Assembly (NCBI GenBank): GCA_036620675.1
Contig: JAZHEE010000001.1
Reading direction: 5' to 3' (one strand)
Length of the DNA stretch: 64,000 nucleotides
Origin: Jejubacter sp036620675
Lineage (GTDB): Bacteria > Pseudomonadota > Gammaproteobacteria > Enterobacterales > Enterobacteriaceae
Every line of letters begins with the position of its first letter. Position 1 is the first letter of the stretch. This document shows positions 34,771-43,564 of this stretch, in pieces. A program made the translations under genes and the position numbers. A model generated the notes under the pieces. The model was not told where the DNA came from, ran no database searches, and saw only the letters and a program-made list of their open reading frames with translations.

Positions 34771-35562
34771 TTATTTAGCCATATAGAGGCTGTATGCATC
34801 CTGCGGCGTGGCGCCTTGATGAATAATCGCATTCAGACCAGCAACCACCTTCGCCGGATGAGGGTCCTGAGTGATGTTGCGCCCAACCGCAACCCCCTTC
34901 GCCCCCATCTGCATACAGTGGTGAACGAACCTAAAGTAACCGTCGATTCCGGTTTTGGGGCCACCCAGCGCCAGCACCGGAACGCCGGCGGCTTCTACAA
35001 TCAGCCTGTCTTCCACGCTGCCGCTAAACCGGGTTTTGATAACGTCCGCGCCCAGCTCCACCGCCGCGCGTGCGGCAGCGGCAATCACAGCTGGATTGTT
35101 TGAGTCATCGGATGTTACCGGGTAACCGTAAGGCAGCGATTCAACGATCAAAGGCAGATTCCAGGCATCGGCCGCCTGCGCCAGACGCATGGCCAGATTG
35201 TGGGTTTTCTCTTCATTGAAGGCTCCGGGGAAGGTCATACATACCACCCCATCAGCCCCCACCTTCAGCGCATCTTCAACGGAAAAAACCTGGGCGGTAT
35301 CGGGGACGGTGTTGTCAAAAATATTCACGGTTCCATCAACGCGTAACACAATGGGAACAGCATTAAGTTCATCCTTAAAGTTTTTAAGCATCCCATAGGT
35401 TACCAGGGCACAATCCAGCCCCTGTTCGACCAGTGAAGGGAGCTGGCGAAGCGTATTATCAATACCATCGGTTTTGGTAGAAAAGTAGTATCCATCCAGA
35501 GCCAGGGTGACGGATTTACCATCTTTTGCAAAAATGCGAGAAAGGCGACGTTGTTTAGACAT
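34771..35562 (-). CDS. Class I aldolase of the FbaB/LsrF (DeoC-like) family
   Basis: A 263-aa TIM-barrel aldolase. Lys in DVIKTRFSG fits the Schiff-base lysine, and GGPKTGIDGYF and KGVAVGRNI form the phosphate-binding end. E. coli LsrF and FbaB are the nearest recognisable relatives. It probably cleaves or forms a phosphorylated keto-sugar derived from the substrate handled by the kinase and dehydrogenases. First gene of the operon, with AAGGAG 9 nt before the ATG. Confidence 0.85.
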   Translation of the reverse strand: MSKQRRLSRIFAKDGKSVTLALDGYYFSTKTDGIDNTLRQLPSLVEQGLDCALVTYGMLKNFKDELNAVPIVLRVDGTVNIFDNTVPDTAQVFSVEDALKVGADGVVCMTFPGAFNEEKTHNLAMRLAQAADAWNLPLIVESLPYGYPVTSDDSNNPAVIAAAARAAVELGADVIKTRFSGSVEDRLIVEAAGVPVLALGGPKTGIDGYFRFVHHCMQMGAKGVAVGRNITQDPHPAKVVAGLNAIIHQGATPQDAYSLYMAK

Positions 35563-35581
35563 GGTTTACTCCTTAGCAAGA

Positions 35582-35624
35582 AAAACAAAAAAAGCCCTCA
35601 GAGACTCGCGTCTCTGAGGGCTTT
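35582..35624 (-). terminator. Leader terminator in front of the aldolase operon
   Basis: A perfect 15-bp stem (35591-35605 with 35610-35624), 4-nt loop and a seven-T run on the minus strand. It ends about 20 nt before the aldolase start codon and only a few bases before its ribosome-binding site. It would stop transcription before the first gene unless antiterminated. It could also serve as the end of the upstream folD transcript. Confidence 0.85.
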
Positions 35625-35760
35625 CTCTTCACTGACCCTGATGATAATGATTCAGATTACCAAACCATTATCCGGAATTTTTCATCTCAATGGGCAGGTT
35701 CTAAATCCGTTGAATGTAAAACCACGCCCATCGCGTGATTAATATCTAGCACAACGGCTG
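35625..35760 (-). promoter_or_regulatory. Structured leader RNA of the aldolase operon
   Basis: Read on the minus strand, the leader holds CCGTTG (35757-35752) pairing with CAACGG about 50 nt later, a CACGC/GCGTG hairpin, and GATGGGC whose ATGGGC (35731-35726) can pair with GCCCAT (35695-35690), giving an alternative or pseudoknot-like fold. GATAATG/CATTATC forms another stem just before the terminator. This fits a target for the GlpP-like protein, or an unrecognised riboswitch; it matches no riboswitch consensus I know. Confidence 0.5.
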
Positions 35761-35763
35761 TTT

Positions 35764-35804
35764 TTATGTCTATCTCCTGATGTCAAAATGAGATACTCAT
35801 CACA
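35764..35804 (-). promoter_or_regulatory. CRP-dependent promoter of the aldolase operon
   Basis: TGTGATGAGTATCTCA (35804-35789) matches eight of the ten fixed bases of the CRP consensus. A -10-like CATAAA lies at 35769-35764, about 30 bp from the site centre, as in a class II promoter. The predicted transcript starts near 35758. Confidence 0.5.
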
Positions 35805-36019
35805 TCATTGATGGTATCCGGTCGTAAAAATAAAATAAAAACTGATATATAAAAATATATTAACTCCCGCATACATAGCACGCACATTAAATTAACACGG
35901 CGGGGATTTCCCATACGGAAGCGCTTTTCTGCCGACGCTGAAAGATTAGTGGATCCCCAGAGCGGCCGTGTGATAACGCGAAATGTCCACGCTCCCTGTT
36001 CCAACGCTGTGCTTTATCA
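35805..36019. other. Intergenic region after folD
   Basis: No gene was seen. GGAAGCGCTTTTC at 35917-35929 contains the palindrome AAGCGCTT and resembles operators of LacI-family repressors; no such regulator lies in the window. An AT-rich tract covers 35825-35870. Confidence 0.35.
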
Positions 36020-36865
36020 TCATACGTGGGTCAACTGATGCAGGCGGGCCGCTCTCAGGCAGTTTTTCATTAGCATGGCGATAGTCATCGGCCCCACGCC
36101 TCCAGGAACCGGCGTAATCGCACTCACTATTTCTTTAACGTCATTAAAATCAACATCGCCACACAGTTTTCCCGCGTTATCGCGATGAATTCCGACATCA
36201 ATGACCACCGCACCGGGTTTAATATAATCCCGATTGATAGCACGGGGCTTTCCTATGGCGACAATTAAAATATCGGCACGCTGACAGATTTGCGCAAGAT
36301 GCCGGGTTTGTGAATGACAAAGGGTAACAGTGGCATTTTCACGCAGCAGCAGCTGTGCGACAGGTTTGCCGACAATGTTGCTACGCCCTACTACGACACA
36401 CTCTTTTCCGGCAATTTCGATATGGCTACGCTTCAGTAACTCGATAATTCCTGCCGGCGTGCAGGGAGAAAACCCAGGATGCCCCGTGCTCAAAGCACCA
36501 ATATTTTGCGGATGAAAACCGTCTACGTCTTTATCGGGCCGGATAGCCTGAATCACCGCCTGCTGGTCGATGGCTTGCGGCAGCGGGAGCTGTACCAGTA
36601 TGCCATCGACATCATCACGCTGATTAAGCATATCAATTTGTTCCAGCAGAGCCGCCTGGGTGAATGATTCGGGAAAGGAGAGCACTAAAGAACGTATTCC
36701 AATCGCCTCACAGCTCTGATGCTTATTCTTTACATAAATCGCTGATGCAGGGTCATTTCCTATAAGAATAACGGCAAGCGTTACCCGATACGAACCACTA
36801 ATCAATTGCGCCCTTAATTCCTCTTTAATCTCAGCGGCAATAGCTTTTCCATTAATCAGTTCCAT
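36020..36865 (-). CDS. folD: Bifunctional methylene-THF dehydrogenase/cyclohydrolase FolD
   Basis: Converts 5,10-methylene-THF to 10-formyl-THF with NADP+. The 281-aa protein has the family blocks YVKNKHQSCEAIGI (with catalytic Lys), DGILVQLPLP and VVGRSNIVGKP. As the last gene of the gcv-fhs operon, it links glycine cleavage to Fhs. This is probably an extra copy, because E. coli-type genomes carry folD elsewhere; it should not be assumed to be the only one. Confidence 0.93.
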   Translation of the reverse strand: MELINGKAIAAEIKEELRAQLISGSYRVTLAVILIGNDPASAIYVKNKHQSCEAIGIRSLVLSFPESFTQAALLEQIDMLNQRDDVDGILVQLPLPQAIDQQAVIQAIRPDKDVDGFHPQNIGALSTGHPGFSPCTPAGIIELLKRSHIEIAGKECVVVGRSNIVGKPVAQLLLRENATVTLCHSQTRHLAQICQRADILIVAIGKPRAINRDYIKPGAVVIDVGIHRDNAGKLCGDVDFNDVKEIVSAITPVPGGVGPMTIAMLMKNCLRAARLHQLTHV

Positions 36866-36880
36866 GATGTCTCTCTCCCT

Positions 36881-38551
36881 TTAAAAAAGTCCGCTAATCT
36901 CGCCGTTCTCATTGACATCTATCACATTCGCCGCCGGTATTTTGGGCAGGCCCGGCATCGTCATAATCGAACCGGTCAACGCGACGACAAAGCCAGCGCC
37001 TGCGGAGGCATAGACCTCACGGACGTTGATCGTAAACCCGGTCGGGCGACCGAGTAATGTCGGCACGTCAGAAAGAGAATACTGGGTTTTGGCCATGCAT
37101 ATTGGAAAGTGGCCAAAGCCCATATCTTCTATCTTCTCCAGCATCCTGCGAGCGCCTTCGCTGTACGTCACGCCATCGGCGCCATAAATTTCTTTCGCGA
37201 TGGTTTCAATCTTATCCTTCAATGGCATCTGATCCGGATAGAGCTGCTGAAAATGCGCAGAATCATGCGCTAATGCATCAACAACCTGATTCGCCAGTTC
37301 CACACCGCCTTCGCCGCCATTTTCCCAAACGGTAGTCAGAGCAAATCGACAGCCCATTTCCTGACAATACTGACGAATAAACTCATGTTCTTCAGGTGAG
37401 TCTGAGGTATAGGCATTCAGCGCTACCACAATTGGCAAACCATACTTTTTTATATTTTCTATATGCTTACCAAGGTTAACAATGCCCTTTTTCAGGGCAG
37501 CCATATTTTCGCTCTGCCATTCATTTTTCCCTACCCCGCCGTTATATTTTAATGCTTTCGTCGTCGCCACCAGTACGGCGCAATCAGGGCGTAAACCGCT
37601 CATGCGGCACTTGATATCAAAAAACTTCTCGGCGCCCAGATCCGCGCCGAACCCCGCCTCAGTCACCACGATATCAGCAAGCTTCAGGGCAAGTGTCGTG
37701 GCTCTGACGCTGTTGCATCCATGGGCGATATTGGCAAAAGGCCCGCCATGGATAATCGCTGGCGTATTTTCCAGGGTCTGGATTAAGTTGGGTTTAATGG
37801 CATCTTTTAGCAAACTTGCCATGGCACCGACAGCATTAAGATCGCCGGCGGTAACGGGCCTCCCGTCACGGGACCAGGCCACGATAATACGGGACAGGCG
37901 CTGCTTAAGATCGTTAATGTCACGGGCCAGGCAGAGAATAGCCATGACTTCAGAAGCGACGGTAATGACGAATCCCTCCTCACGGGGCACGCCATCTTTT
38001 ACGCCGCCCAACCCAATCACCATATGGCGCAAAGAGCGATCGTTCATGTCCATACAGCGCTTAAACGCGATTCTCCTGGGGTCGATATTGAGTACGTTTC
38101 CCTGAAAAATATGGTTATCGAGCATGGCTGCCAGCAAATTATTTGCCGATGTGATCGCATGAAAATCCCCCGTAAAGTGGAGGTTGAGATCTTCCATTGG
38201 CACTACCTGCGCATAGCCGCCTCCTGCGGCGCCGCCTTTGATCCCGAAACAGGGCCCAAGCGAAGGTTCGCGCAGGGCCACAACGGCATTTTTCCCGATG
38301 ACGTTGAGCGCCTGACCTAAACCCGCCGTTACCGTCGTTTTACCTTCGCCGGCTGGCGTTGGATTGATGGCGGTCACCAACACTAACTTGCCATTTTTTT
38401 TCGCGGCTATCCTGGGCCAAAGGTCATTGCTAAACTTTGCCTTATACTTTCCAAAAAGTTCGATATCATCCGGATTAATATGTAATTTTTCCGCAATGGT
38501 CTGAATCGGCATAAGTCTGGCTTCATGCGCAATCTGAATATCTGATTTCAT
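36881..38551 (-). CDS. fhs: Formate-tetrahydrofolate ligase
   Basis: Interconverts 10-formyl-THF + ADP + phosphate with formate + THF + ATP. The 556-aa length is typical, with the P-loop TPAGEGKTT near residues 66-74 and the EPSLGPCFGIKGGAAGGG block. In E. coli the enzyme is absent. Next to glycine cleavage and FolD it most likely runs in the direction that makes ATP and formate from glycine carbon, though the reverse is chemically possible. It is 15 bp upstream of folD. Confidence 0.95.
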   Translation of the reverse strand: MKSDIQIAHEARLMPIQTIAEKLHINPDDIELFGKYKAKFSNDLWPRIAAKKNGKLVLVTAINPTPAGEGKTTVTAGLGQALNVIGKNAVVALREPSLGPCFGIKGGAAGGGYAQVVPMEDLNLHFTGDFHAITSANNLLAAMLDNHIFQGNVLNIDPRRIAFKRCMDMNDRSLRHMVIGLGGVKDGVPREEGFVITVASEVMAILCLARDINDLKQRLSRIIVAWSRDGRPVTAGDLNAVGAMASLLKDAIKPNLIQTLENTPAIIHGGPFANIAHGCNSVRATTLALKLADIVVTEAGFGADLGAEKFFDIKCRMSGLRPDCAVLVATTKALKYNGGVGKNEWQSENMAALKKGIVNLGKHIENIKKYGLPIVVALNAYTSDSPEEHEFIRQYCQEMGCRFALTTVWENGGEGGVELANQVVDALAHDSAHFQQLYPDQMPLKDKIETIAKEIYGADGVTYSEGARRMLEKIEDMGFGHFPICMAKTQYSLSDVPTLLGRPTGFTINVREVYASAGAGFVVALTGSIMTMPGLPKIPAANVIDVNENGEISGLF

Positions 38552-38600
38552 TTTTACTTCTCCTCTGTATAATTTTTATCAGCAGCACAAAACATGACGT

Positions 38601-40013
38601 TCACTGCGATATTCCATTTTTATCTTTCAGTGCTGGCTTTATCGCTCGGGTCAAACGAATCACCATCGGTGACAATATTATTAAGGCGACTAAATTAGGC
38701 AGTACCATCAGTCCATTGAACATATCCGCCATACTCCAGACAAGATCGACCTTAAATAACGAAGCGCAAAATATAAAAATAATGACAATGGTCTGATAAA
38801 TTCTTACAGCTCTTTGGCTATCAAAAAGATAACGGATATTAATTTCCCCGTAATAGTACCAGCCAATGATGGTTGAAAAAGCGAAAAACAGCAGCGCAAA
38901 AGATATAAAAAGGCTACCAAACCATCCATATACATAGTGATAAGCCAACTGAGTTAGTTCTATTCCTTGCAGCCCTGAATATACCGACATAAATGATGCG
39001 GTTTTTCGGCCGCTATGGTCCCACATACTCAAGCCAGAAGTAATAATCGCCAGCGCGGTGAGCGTTACGATGACGGCGACGACGAAAACCCCCATCATGG
39101 CGATAAATCCTTGTTCTTCCTGACGTTCAACCCTGGCCAGCGCATGAGCGTGCGGCGTTGACCCCATACCGGCTTCATTAGAAAAAAGCCCTCGGGCAAT
39201 ACCAAAGCGCATCGCTTCCTGAATCGCAATGCCGACTCCACCGCCAAGAACGGCCTGCGGGTTAAAGGCCGCGATAAAAATCGCCTTAAATGCCGGAATA
39301 ATATACTGGTAGTTATAAATTAAGATAACAAGCGTACCCAGCAGATAGAACACGGCCTTGATCGGGACTATCTTTTCCGCAAAAGAGGCAATACTACCGA
39401 TACCGCCAATAATGACAAAGCCCGTTAACGCCGCCAGTATTAACCCACAAACCCATAACGGTATATGTAACGAACCATGAAATGCTGAGGCAATTGAATT
39501 CGACTGAACCATATTACCGATAAACCCAAGCGCTAAAACAACAAGCACGGCAAAAATAACGGCCAGCCATTTGCAGTGCAGTCCATTTTGAATATACCAG
39601 GCAGGGCCGCCAACAACCTGCCCTGCTTTATCCGTAGTGCGAAATTTCTGCCCCAGTATCGCCTCAGCGTAAATGGTCGCCATACCCAGAAACGAAGAGA
39701 TCCACATCCAGAAAATAGCGCCAGGGCCACCCGCCAGAATCGCTGTGGCAGGCCCAGCCAGGTTGCCGGTGCCAACCTGGCCGGCAATAGCTGTGGTGAC
39801 GGCCTGAAAAGAGCTCATGCCTTTTTTATCAGCGCGTTTACCAAACAGAGAAATGTTACCGAACAGGCACCGACAGCCATTTTTAAAATAGCGAATCTGG
39901 ACAAAACCTAACGCAATTGTGTAATAGATACCGACTCCACAAAGCAGGAAGATCAATAATGTATTCCATAATAAATCATTAATCTGGCCAACGAAATAAA
40001 TCAAGGTATTCAT
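38601..40013 (-). CDS. Sodium:alanine/glycine symporter (AGCS family)
   Basis: A 470-aa transporter with about 11 hydrophobic segments. The AGCS signature is visible in GQVGTGNLAGPATAI and in ARGLFSNEAGMGSTPHAHA. The family imports alanine or glycine with Na+. Within this operon glycine is the natural substrate. I prefer the ATG at 40013; the ORF opens ten codons upstream at a TTG. Confidence 0.92.
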   Translation of the reverse strand: MNTLIYFVGQINDLLWNTLLIFLLCGVGIYYTIALGFVQIRYFKNGCRCLFGNISLFGKRADKKGMSSFQAVTTAIAGQVGTGNLAGPATAILAGGPGAIFWMWISSFLGMATIYAEAILGQKFRTTDKAGQVVGGPAWYIQNGLHCKWLAVIFAVLVVLALGFIGNMVQSNSIASAFHGSLHIPLWVCGLILAALTGFVIIGGIGSIASFAEKIVPIKAVFYLLGTLVILIYNYQYIIPAFKAIFIAAFNPQAVLGGGVGIAIQEAMRFGIARGLFSNEAGMGSTPHAHALARVERQEEQGFIAMMGVFVVAVIVTLTALAIITSGLSMWDHSGRKTASFMSVYSGLQGIELTQLAYHYVYGWFGSLFISFALLFFAFSTIIGWYYYGEINIRYLFDSQRAVRIYQTIVIIFIFCASLFKVDLVWSMADMFNGLMVLPNLVALIILSPMVIRLTRAIKPALKDKNGISQ

Positions 40014-40132
40014 CTTGTCTGTCTCTTGTTGGATTACTGACAAATAGCGACGCTGTTATATACCCCACCTTTTCAATCGTGGTTTTAGTACGCACTAACT
40101 ATTCAATAACGATGGCATAGAGCATTAACGCC

Positions 40133-40166
40133 ACGACAGGACGCACACGGTCGGGCGTCCCGTCGT
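40133..40166. repeat. Intercistronic hairpin after gcvP
   Basis: A 12-bp stem with one mismatch (40133-40144 with 40155-40166) and 10-nt loop, just past the gcvP stop codon and without a T tract. It resembles a REP-like or mRNA-stabilising element between gcvP and the symporter gene. Confidence 0.6.
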
Positions 40167-40170
40167 TGCT

Positions 40171-43050
40171 CTACAGACTGGGTTCAACCGGCAGGCAACC
40201 GCAAAACAGATGACGATCGCCATAGACATCGTCCAGACGTTTCACCGCTGGCCAGTATTTGACGCCGGTCTTATTTTTACCCGGGAAGACAGCCTGTTCC
40301 CGGCTATAGGGATGCGTCCATTTTTCTGTCAGCTCTTCCTGAATATGTGGCGCGTTTAGCAACGGATTATCGTTTTCCGGCCAATCTCCGCCAGCGACGC
40401 ATTGGGCTTCAGCGTAAATCGCGCGCATCGCTGAAATAAAGCGATCGAGCTCTTCCTTACTTTCTGACTCAGTCGGCTCAACCATTAGCGTACCTGCGAC
40501 GGGAAATGACATGGTTGGCGCATGGAACCCATAATCAATTAAGCGTTTAGCGACATCCATCTCACTAATGCCACAGCGCGCTTTTAATGGCCGTATATCC
40601 AGAATACATTCATGCGCAACGTAACCTTCGGCGCCATGATAAAGCACGGGGAAAATATCGTTGAGCTTTCTGGCGATATAATTTGCATTCAGAATGGCGA
40701 CCTGCGTTGCTTTCTTTAATCCCTGAGTCCCCATCATACGAATATACATCCAGCTAATGGGCAAAATAGAGGCGCTGCCGAAAGGCGCTGCGCTAACCGC
40801 GCCCTGATGCGTGATTCTTCCCTGCGCGTGTACAACGCAATGCCCGGGCACAAAATCGGCCAGGTGAGCTTTTACGCCAATAGGGCCCATGCCTGGGCCG
40901 CCCCCGCCATGGGGAATACTAAAAGTTTTATGCAAATTAAAATGAGAGACGTCTGCGCCAATGTAGCCAGGAGAGCTGATACCAACCTGCGCGTTTAGAT
41001 TAGCGCCGTCTAAATAGACCTGACCGCCATACTGGTGGACTATCTGGCAAACGCGGCGAATACCATCTTCATAGACGCCATGTGTGGAAGGGTAAGTCAC
41101 CATAATACAGGAAAGGGACTCTGCCGCCTGCGCCGCTTTATCTTCCAGGTCGGCAATATCGATATTCCCATGCTCATCGCAGTCGACCACCACCACGGTC
41201 ATTCCCGCCATGTGGGCCGATGCCGGATTAGTACCGTGCGCGGAGGCGGGAATCAGACAGATATGGCGCTGCTGCTGCTGAAGGCTGTGCTGATAACGCC
41301 TGATCGTCAACAGGCCGGCATATTCTCCCTGAGCCCCCGAGTTAGGCTGCATACAGATAGCGTCATAACCGCTGATGGCCAGCAGCCACCGGGAAAGCTG
41401 TTCGAGCAGTTGCTGATACCCCTGCGCCTGCTCTATCGGACAGAAAGGATGAAGACGGCTGAATTCAGGCCAGGTAATCGGTATCATTTCGGCCGCCGCA
41501 TTAAGCTTCATGGTACAGGATCCCAGAGGGATCATCGCCTGATTCAGCGCCAGATCCTTCTGTTCAAGCCTTCGCAGATAGCGCATCATTTCTGTTTCGC
41601 TGCGGTAGCGATGAAAAACAGGATGGACGAGAATAGGCTCAACGCGCCGTAGCGTTTCGTCAAGAGTCGCAGGCGCCTGCATCACCTGGTCATCAAGCGC
41701 TTCCACATCGAACCCGTGCTTTTGCCCCACCAGAACCGACCAGATCGTTAAAATATCCTCGCGCGTTGTGGTTTCATCCAGGGAGATTCCCACGCAATCG
41801 GGAATATCGCTGCGTACATTAATGCGATAATCCTGAGCGCGGCGCAGTATATCCGCCTTATTGGCAACTTTTATGGTCAGGGTATCAAACCAATGACGAT
41901 TAAGGATTGAAAACCCCGCCTGCCTGAGCCCCATAGCCAGAATGTCCGTTAGCCGATGGATGCGCGAAGCGATACGCATAAGCCCCTTCGGGCCATGATA
42001 AACGGCATACATACCGGCGATTACCGCCAGCAACACCTGAGAAGTGCATATATTGGAGTTGGCTTTTTCACGGCGAATATGTTGCTCTCGCGTTTGCATG
42101 GCCATACGTAATGCCGGACGCCCGGCGGCATCCCTGGACAGGCCGATAATACGGCCCGGCATCGCACGCTTATGTTCTTCCCTGCAGGCGAAGAAAGCGG
42201 CATGAGGCCCCCCATAACCCATCGGAACCCCAAACCGCTGCGCAGAGCCGAAAACGATATCGGCCCCCATTTCCCCGGGAGATTTTAATAACACCAGCGC
42301 CATGGGATCGGCGCAAACGCAGGTAACAATGCGGTGCTTTTTGAAGGCGTCAATTACGGCATCGAGCGCGTACAGCTCGCCGCTACTGCCGGTAACGGGC
42401 AATAACGCGCCAAAAAACGTCATATCGACCGCATCCGGGTCGATATCTCCCACGACGATATCGCATCCCAGCGTTTCAGCCCGTGTTTTAATGACATCCA
42501 GAACCTGCGGGTGGATATCGCGAGAGATGAAAAAGCGCCGGGCATTTTTATTCGGCGACACGCGCCAGGCCATTGCCATCGCTTCCGCAGCCGCGGTGGC
42601 TTCATCCAGCAAAGAGGCGGACGCAACAGGCAATCCAGTAAGATCCATCGTCACCTGCTGAAAATTCAATAACGCTTCCAGACGCCCCTGGGAGACTTCT
42701 GGTTGATAAGGCGTATACGCGGTATACCATCCAGGATTTTCCAATAAATTTCTTCGAATGACGTCAGGCATCAGCGTATCGTAATAGCCCATACCAATAA
42801 ATGATTTGTAGTATTGATTTCCCTCTGCGATTTTCTTTAATTCAGCCAGAGCAAGATGTTGCTGAGTCGCCTCACCAACCTGGATATCATTTTCTAATAA
42901 TAAATCAGCGGGCACGATTTTAGCGATCAACTGCTCTAGTGTTGTTAACCCTAAAACCGCCAACATTTCTGATATTTGCTGCTCCGATGGCCCAATATGG
43001 CGATGAATAAATTCATCACGATTTTCCAACCGGCTTAATGAAGTTGTCAT
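40171..43050 (-). CDS. gcvP: Glycine dehydrogenase (decarboxylating), P-protein
   Basis: PLP enzyme that decarboxylates glycine and loads the aminomethyl group on GcvH. The fused alpha-beta form, 959 aa (E. coli 957). The PLP lysine is seen in HFNLHKTFSIPHGGGGPG. The N-terminal half retains the RHIGPSEQQI start. Second to last of the classic cleavage genes in this operon, after gcvH. Confidence 0.95.
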   Translation of the reverse strand: MTTSLSRLENRDEFIHRHIGPSEQQISEMLAVLGLTTLEQLIAKIVPADLLLENDIQVGEATQQHLALAELKKIAEGNQYYKSFIGMGYYDTLMPDVIRRNLLENPGWYTAYTPYQPEVSQGRLEALLNFQQVTMDLTGLPVASASLLDEATAAAEAMAMAWRVSPNKNARRFFISRDIHPQVLDVIKTRAETLGCDIVVGDIDPDAVDMTFFGALLPVTGSSGELYALDAVIDAFKKHRIVTCVCADPMALVLLKSPGEMGADIVFGSAQRFGVPMGYGGPHAAFFACREEHKRAMPGRIIGLSRDAAGRPALRMAMQTREQHIRREKANSNICTSQVLLAVIAGMYAVYHGPKGLMRIASRIHRLTDILAMGLRQAGFSILNRHWFDTLTIKVANKADILRRAQDYRINVRSDIPDCVGISLDETTTREDILTIWSVLVGQKHGFDVEALDDQVMQAPATLDETLRRVEPILVHPVFHRYRSETEMMRYLRRLEQKDLALNQAMIPLGSCTMKLNAAAEMIPITWPEFSRLHPFCPIEQAQGYQQLLEQLSRWLLAISGYDAICMQPNSGAQGEYAGLLTIRRYQHSLQQQQRHICLIPASAHGTNPASAHMAGMTVVVVDCDEHGNIDIADLEDKAAQAAESLSCIMVTYPSTHGVYEDGIRRVCQIVHQYGGQVYLDGANLNAQVGISSPGYIGADVSHFNLHKTFSIPHGGGGPGMGPIGVKAHLADFVPGHCVVHAQGRITHQGAVSAAPFGSASILPISWMYIRMMGTQGLKKATQVAILNANYIARKLNDIFPVLYHGAEGYVAHECILDIRPLKARCGISEMDVAKRLIDYGFHAPTMSFPVAGTLMVEPTESESKEELDRFISAMRAIYAEAQCVAGGDWPENDNPLLNAPHIQEELTEKWTHPYSREQAVFPGKNKTGVKYWPAVKRLDDVYGDRHLFCGCLPVEPSL

Positions 43051-43109
43051 AAGATATTATCCTTACTGGTCGCGAGCTGGCACCCTGCCCTGGCGATTGA
43101 GATAATGAA

Positions 43110-43496
43110 TTAATCAGCGATAAGCGTTTGATACTCCTGAGGGCTGAGGAAGTCATCAAATTGAAGTGACTCACTGGCCTTAATAACAAATATCCACCCT
43201 TCATCATAGGGAGAGTGATTAATTAGCTCAGGCGCGTCTTCAAGTCTGGTGTTAACTTCAACCACTTCTCCACTGAGCGGTGAATAAATGTCTGAAGCGG
43301 CCTTCACTGACTCCGCAGTGGCACACTCTTCATTTTCACCATAGCGTCTTTGGCATTCGGGCAAATCAATAAAAACCATATCCCCTAATAGCGACTGCGC
43401 ATGCTCAGTAATACCTACCCGATATAAACCATTACCCTCATCTTTTAGCCACTCGTGAGTAGTCGTATATTTAAGCTCTGTCGGAATATTACTCAT
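43110..43496 (-). CDS. gcvH: Glycine cleavage system H protein
   Basis: Lipoyl carrier of the glycine cleavage system, 128 aa (E. coli 129). The lipoylation site is Lys65 in ESVKAASD. It shuttles the aminomethyl group between GcvP and GcvT and the dihydrolipoyl arm to Lpd, which is not in the window. It follows gcvT by 68 bp. Confidence 0.95.
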   Translation of the reverse strand: MSNIPTELKYTTTHEWLKDEGNGLYRVGITEHAQSLLGDMVFIDLPECQRRYGENEECATAESVKAASDIYSPLSGEVVEVNTRLEDAPELINHSPYDEGWIFVIKASESLQFDDFLSPQEYQTLIAD

Positions 43497-43564
43497 TATT
43501 CTGGTTCCCCTGTTATAGGCTCTGTCTGTTGTCCATTCTGAATTTGCGAAGCGCCCTGAAAAAA

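Noticed and set aside
35680..35770. Short leader peptide frame preceded by AGGAG upstream of the aldolase operon
   Set aside because: The frame would have to start with ATA, and the start overlaps the predicted -10 region, so it is probably not transcribed as a coding leader.
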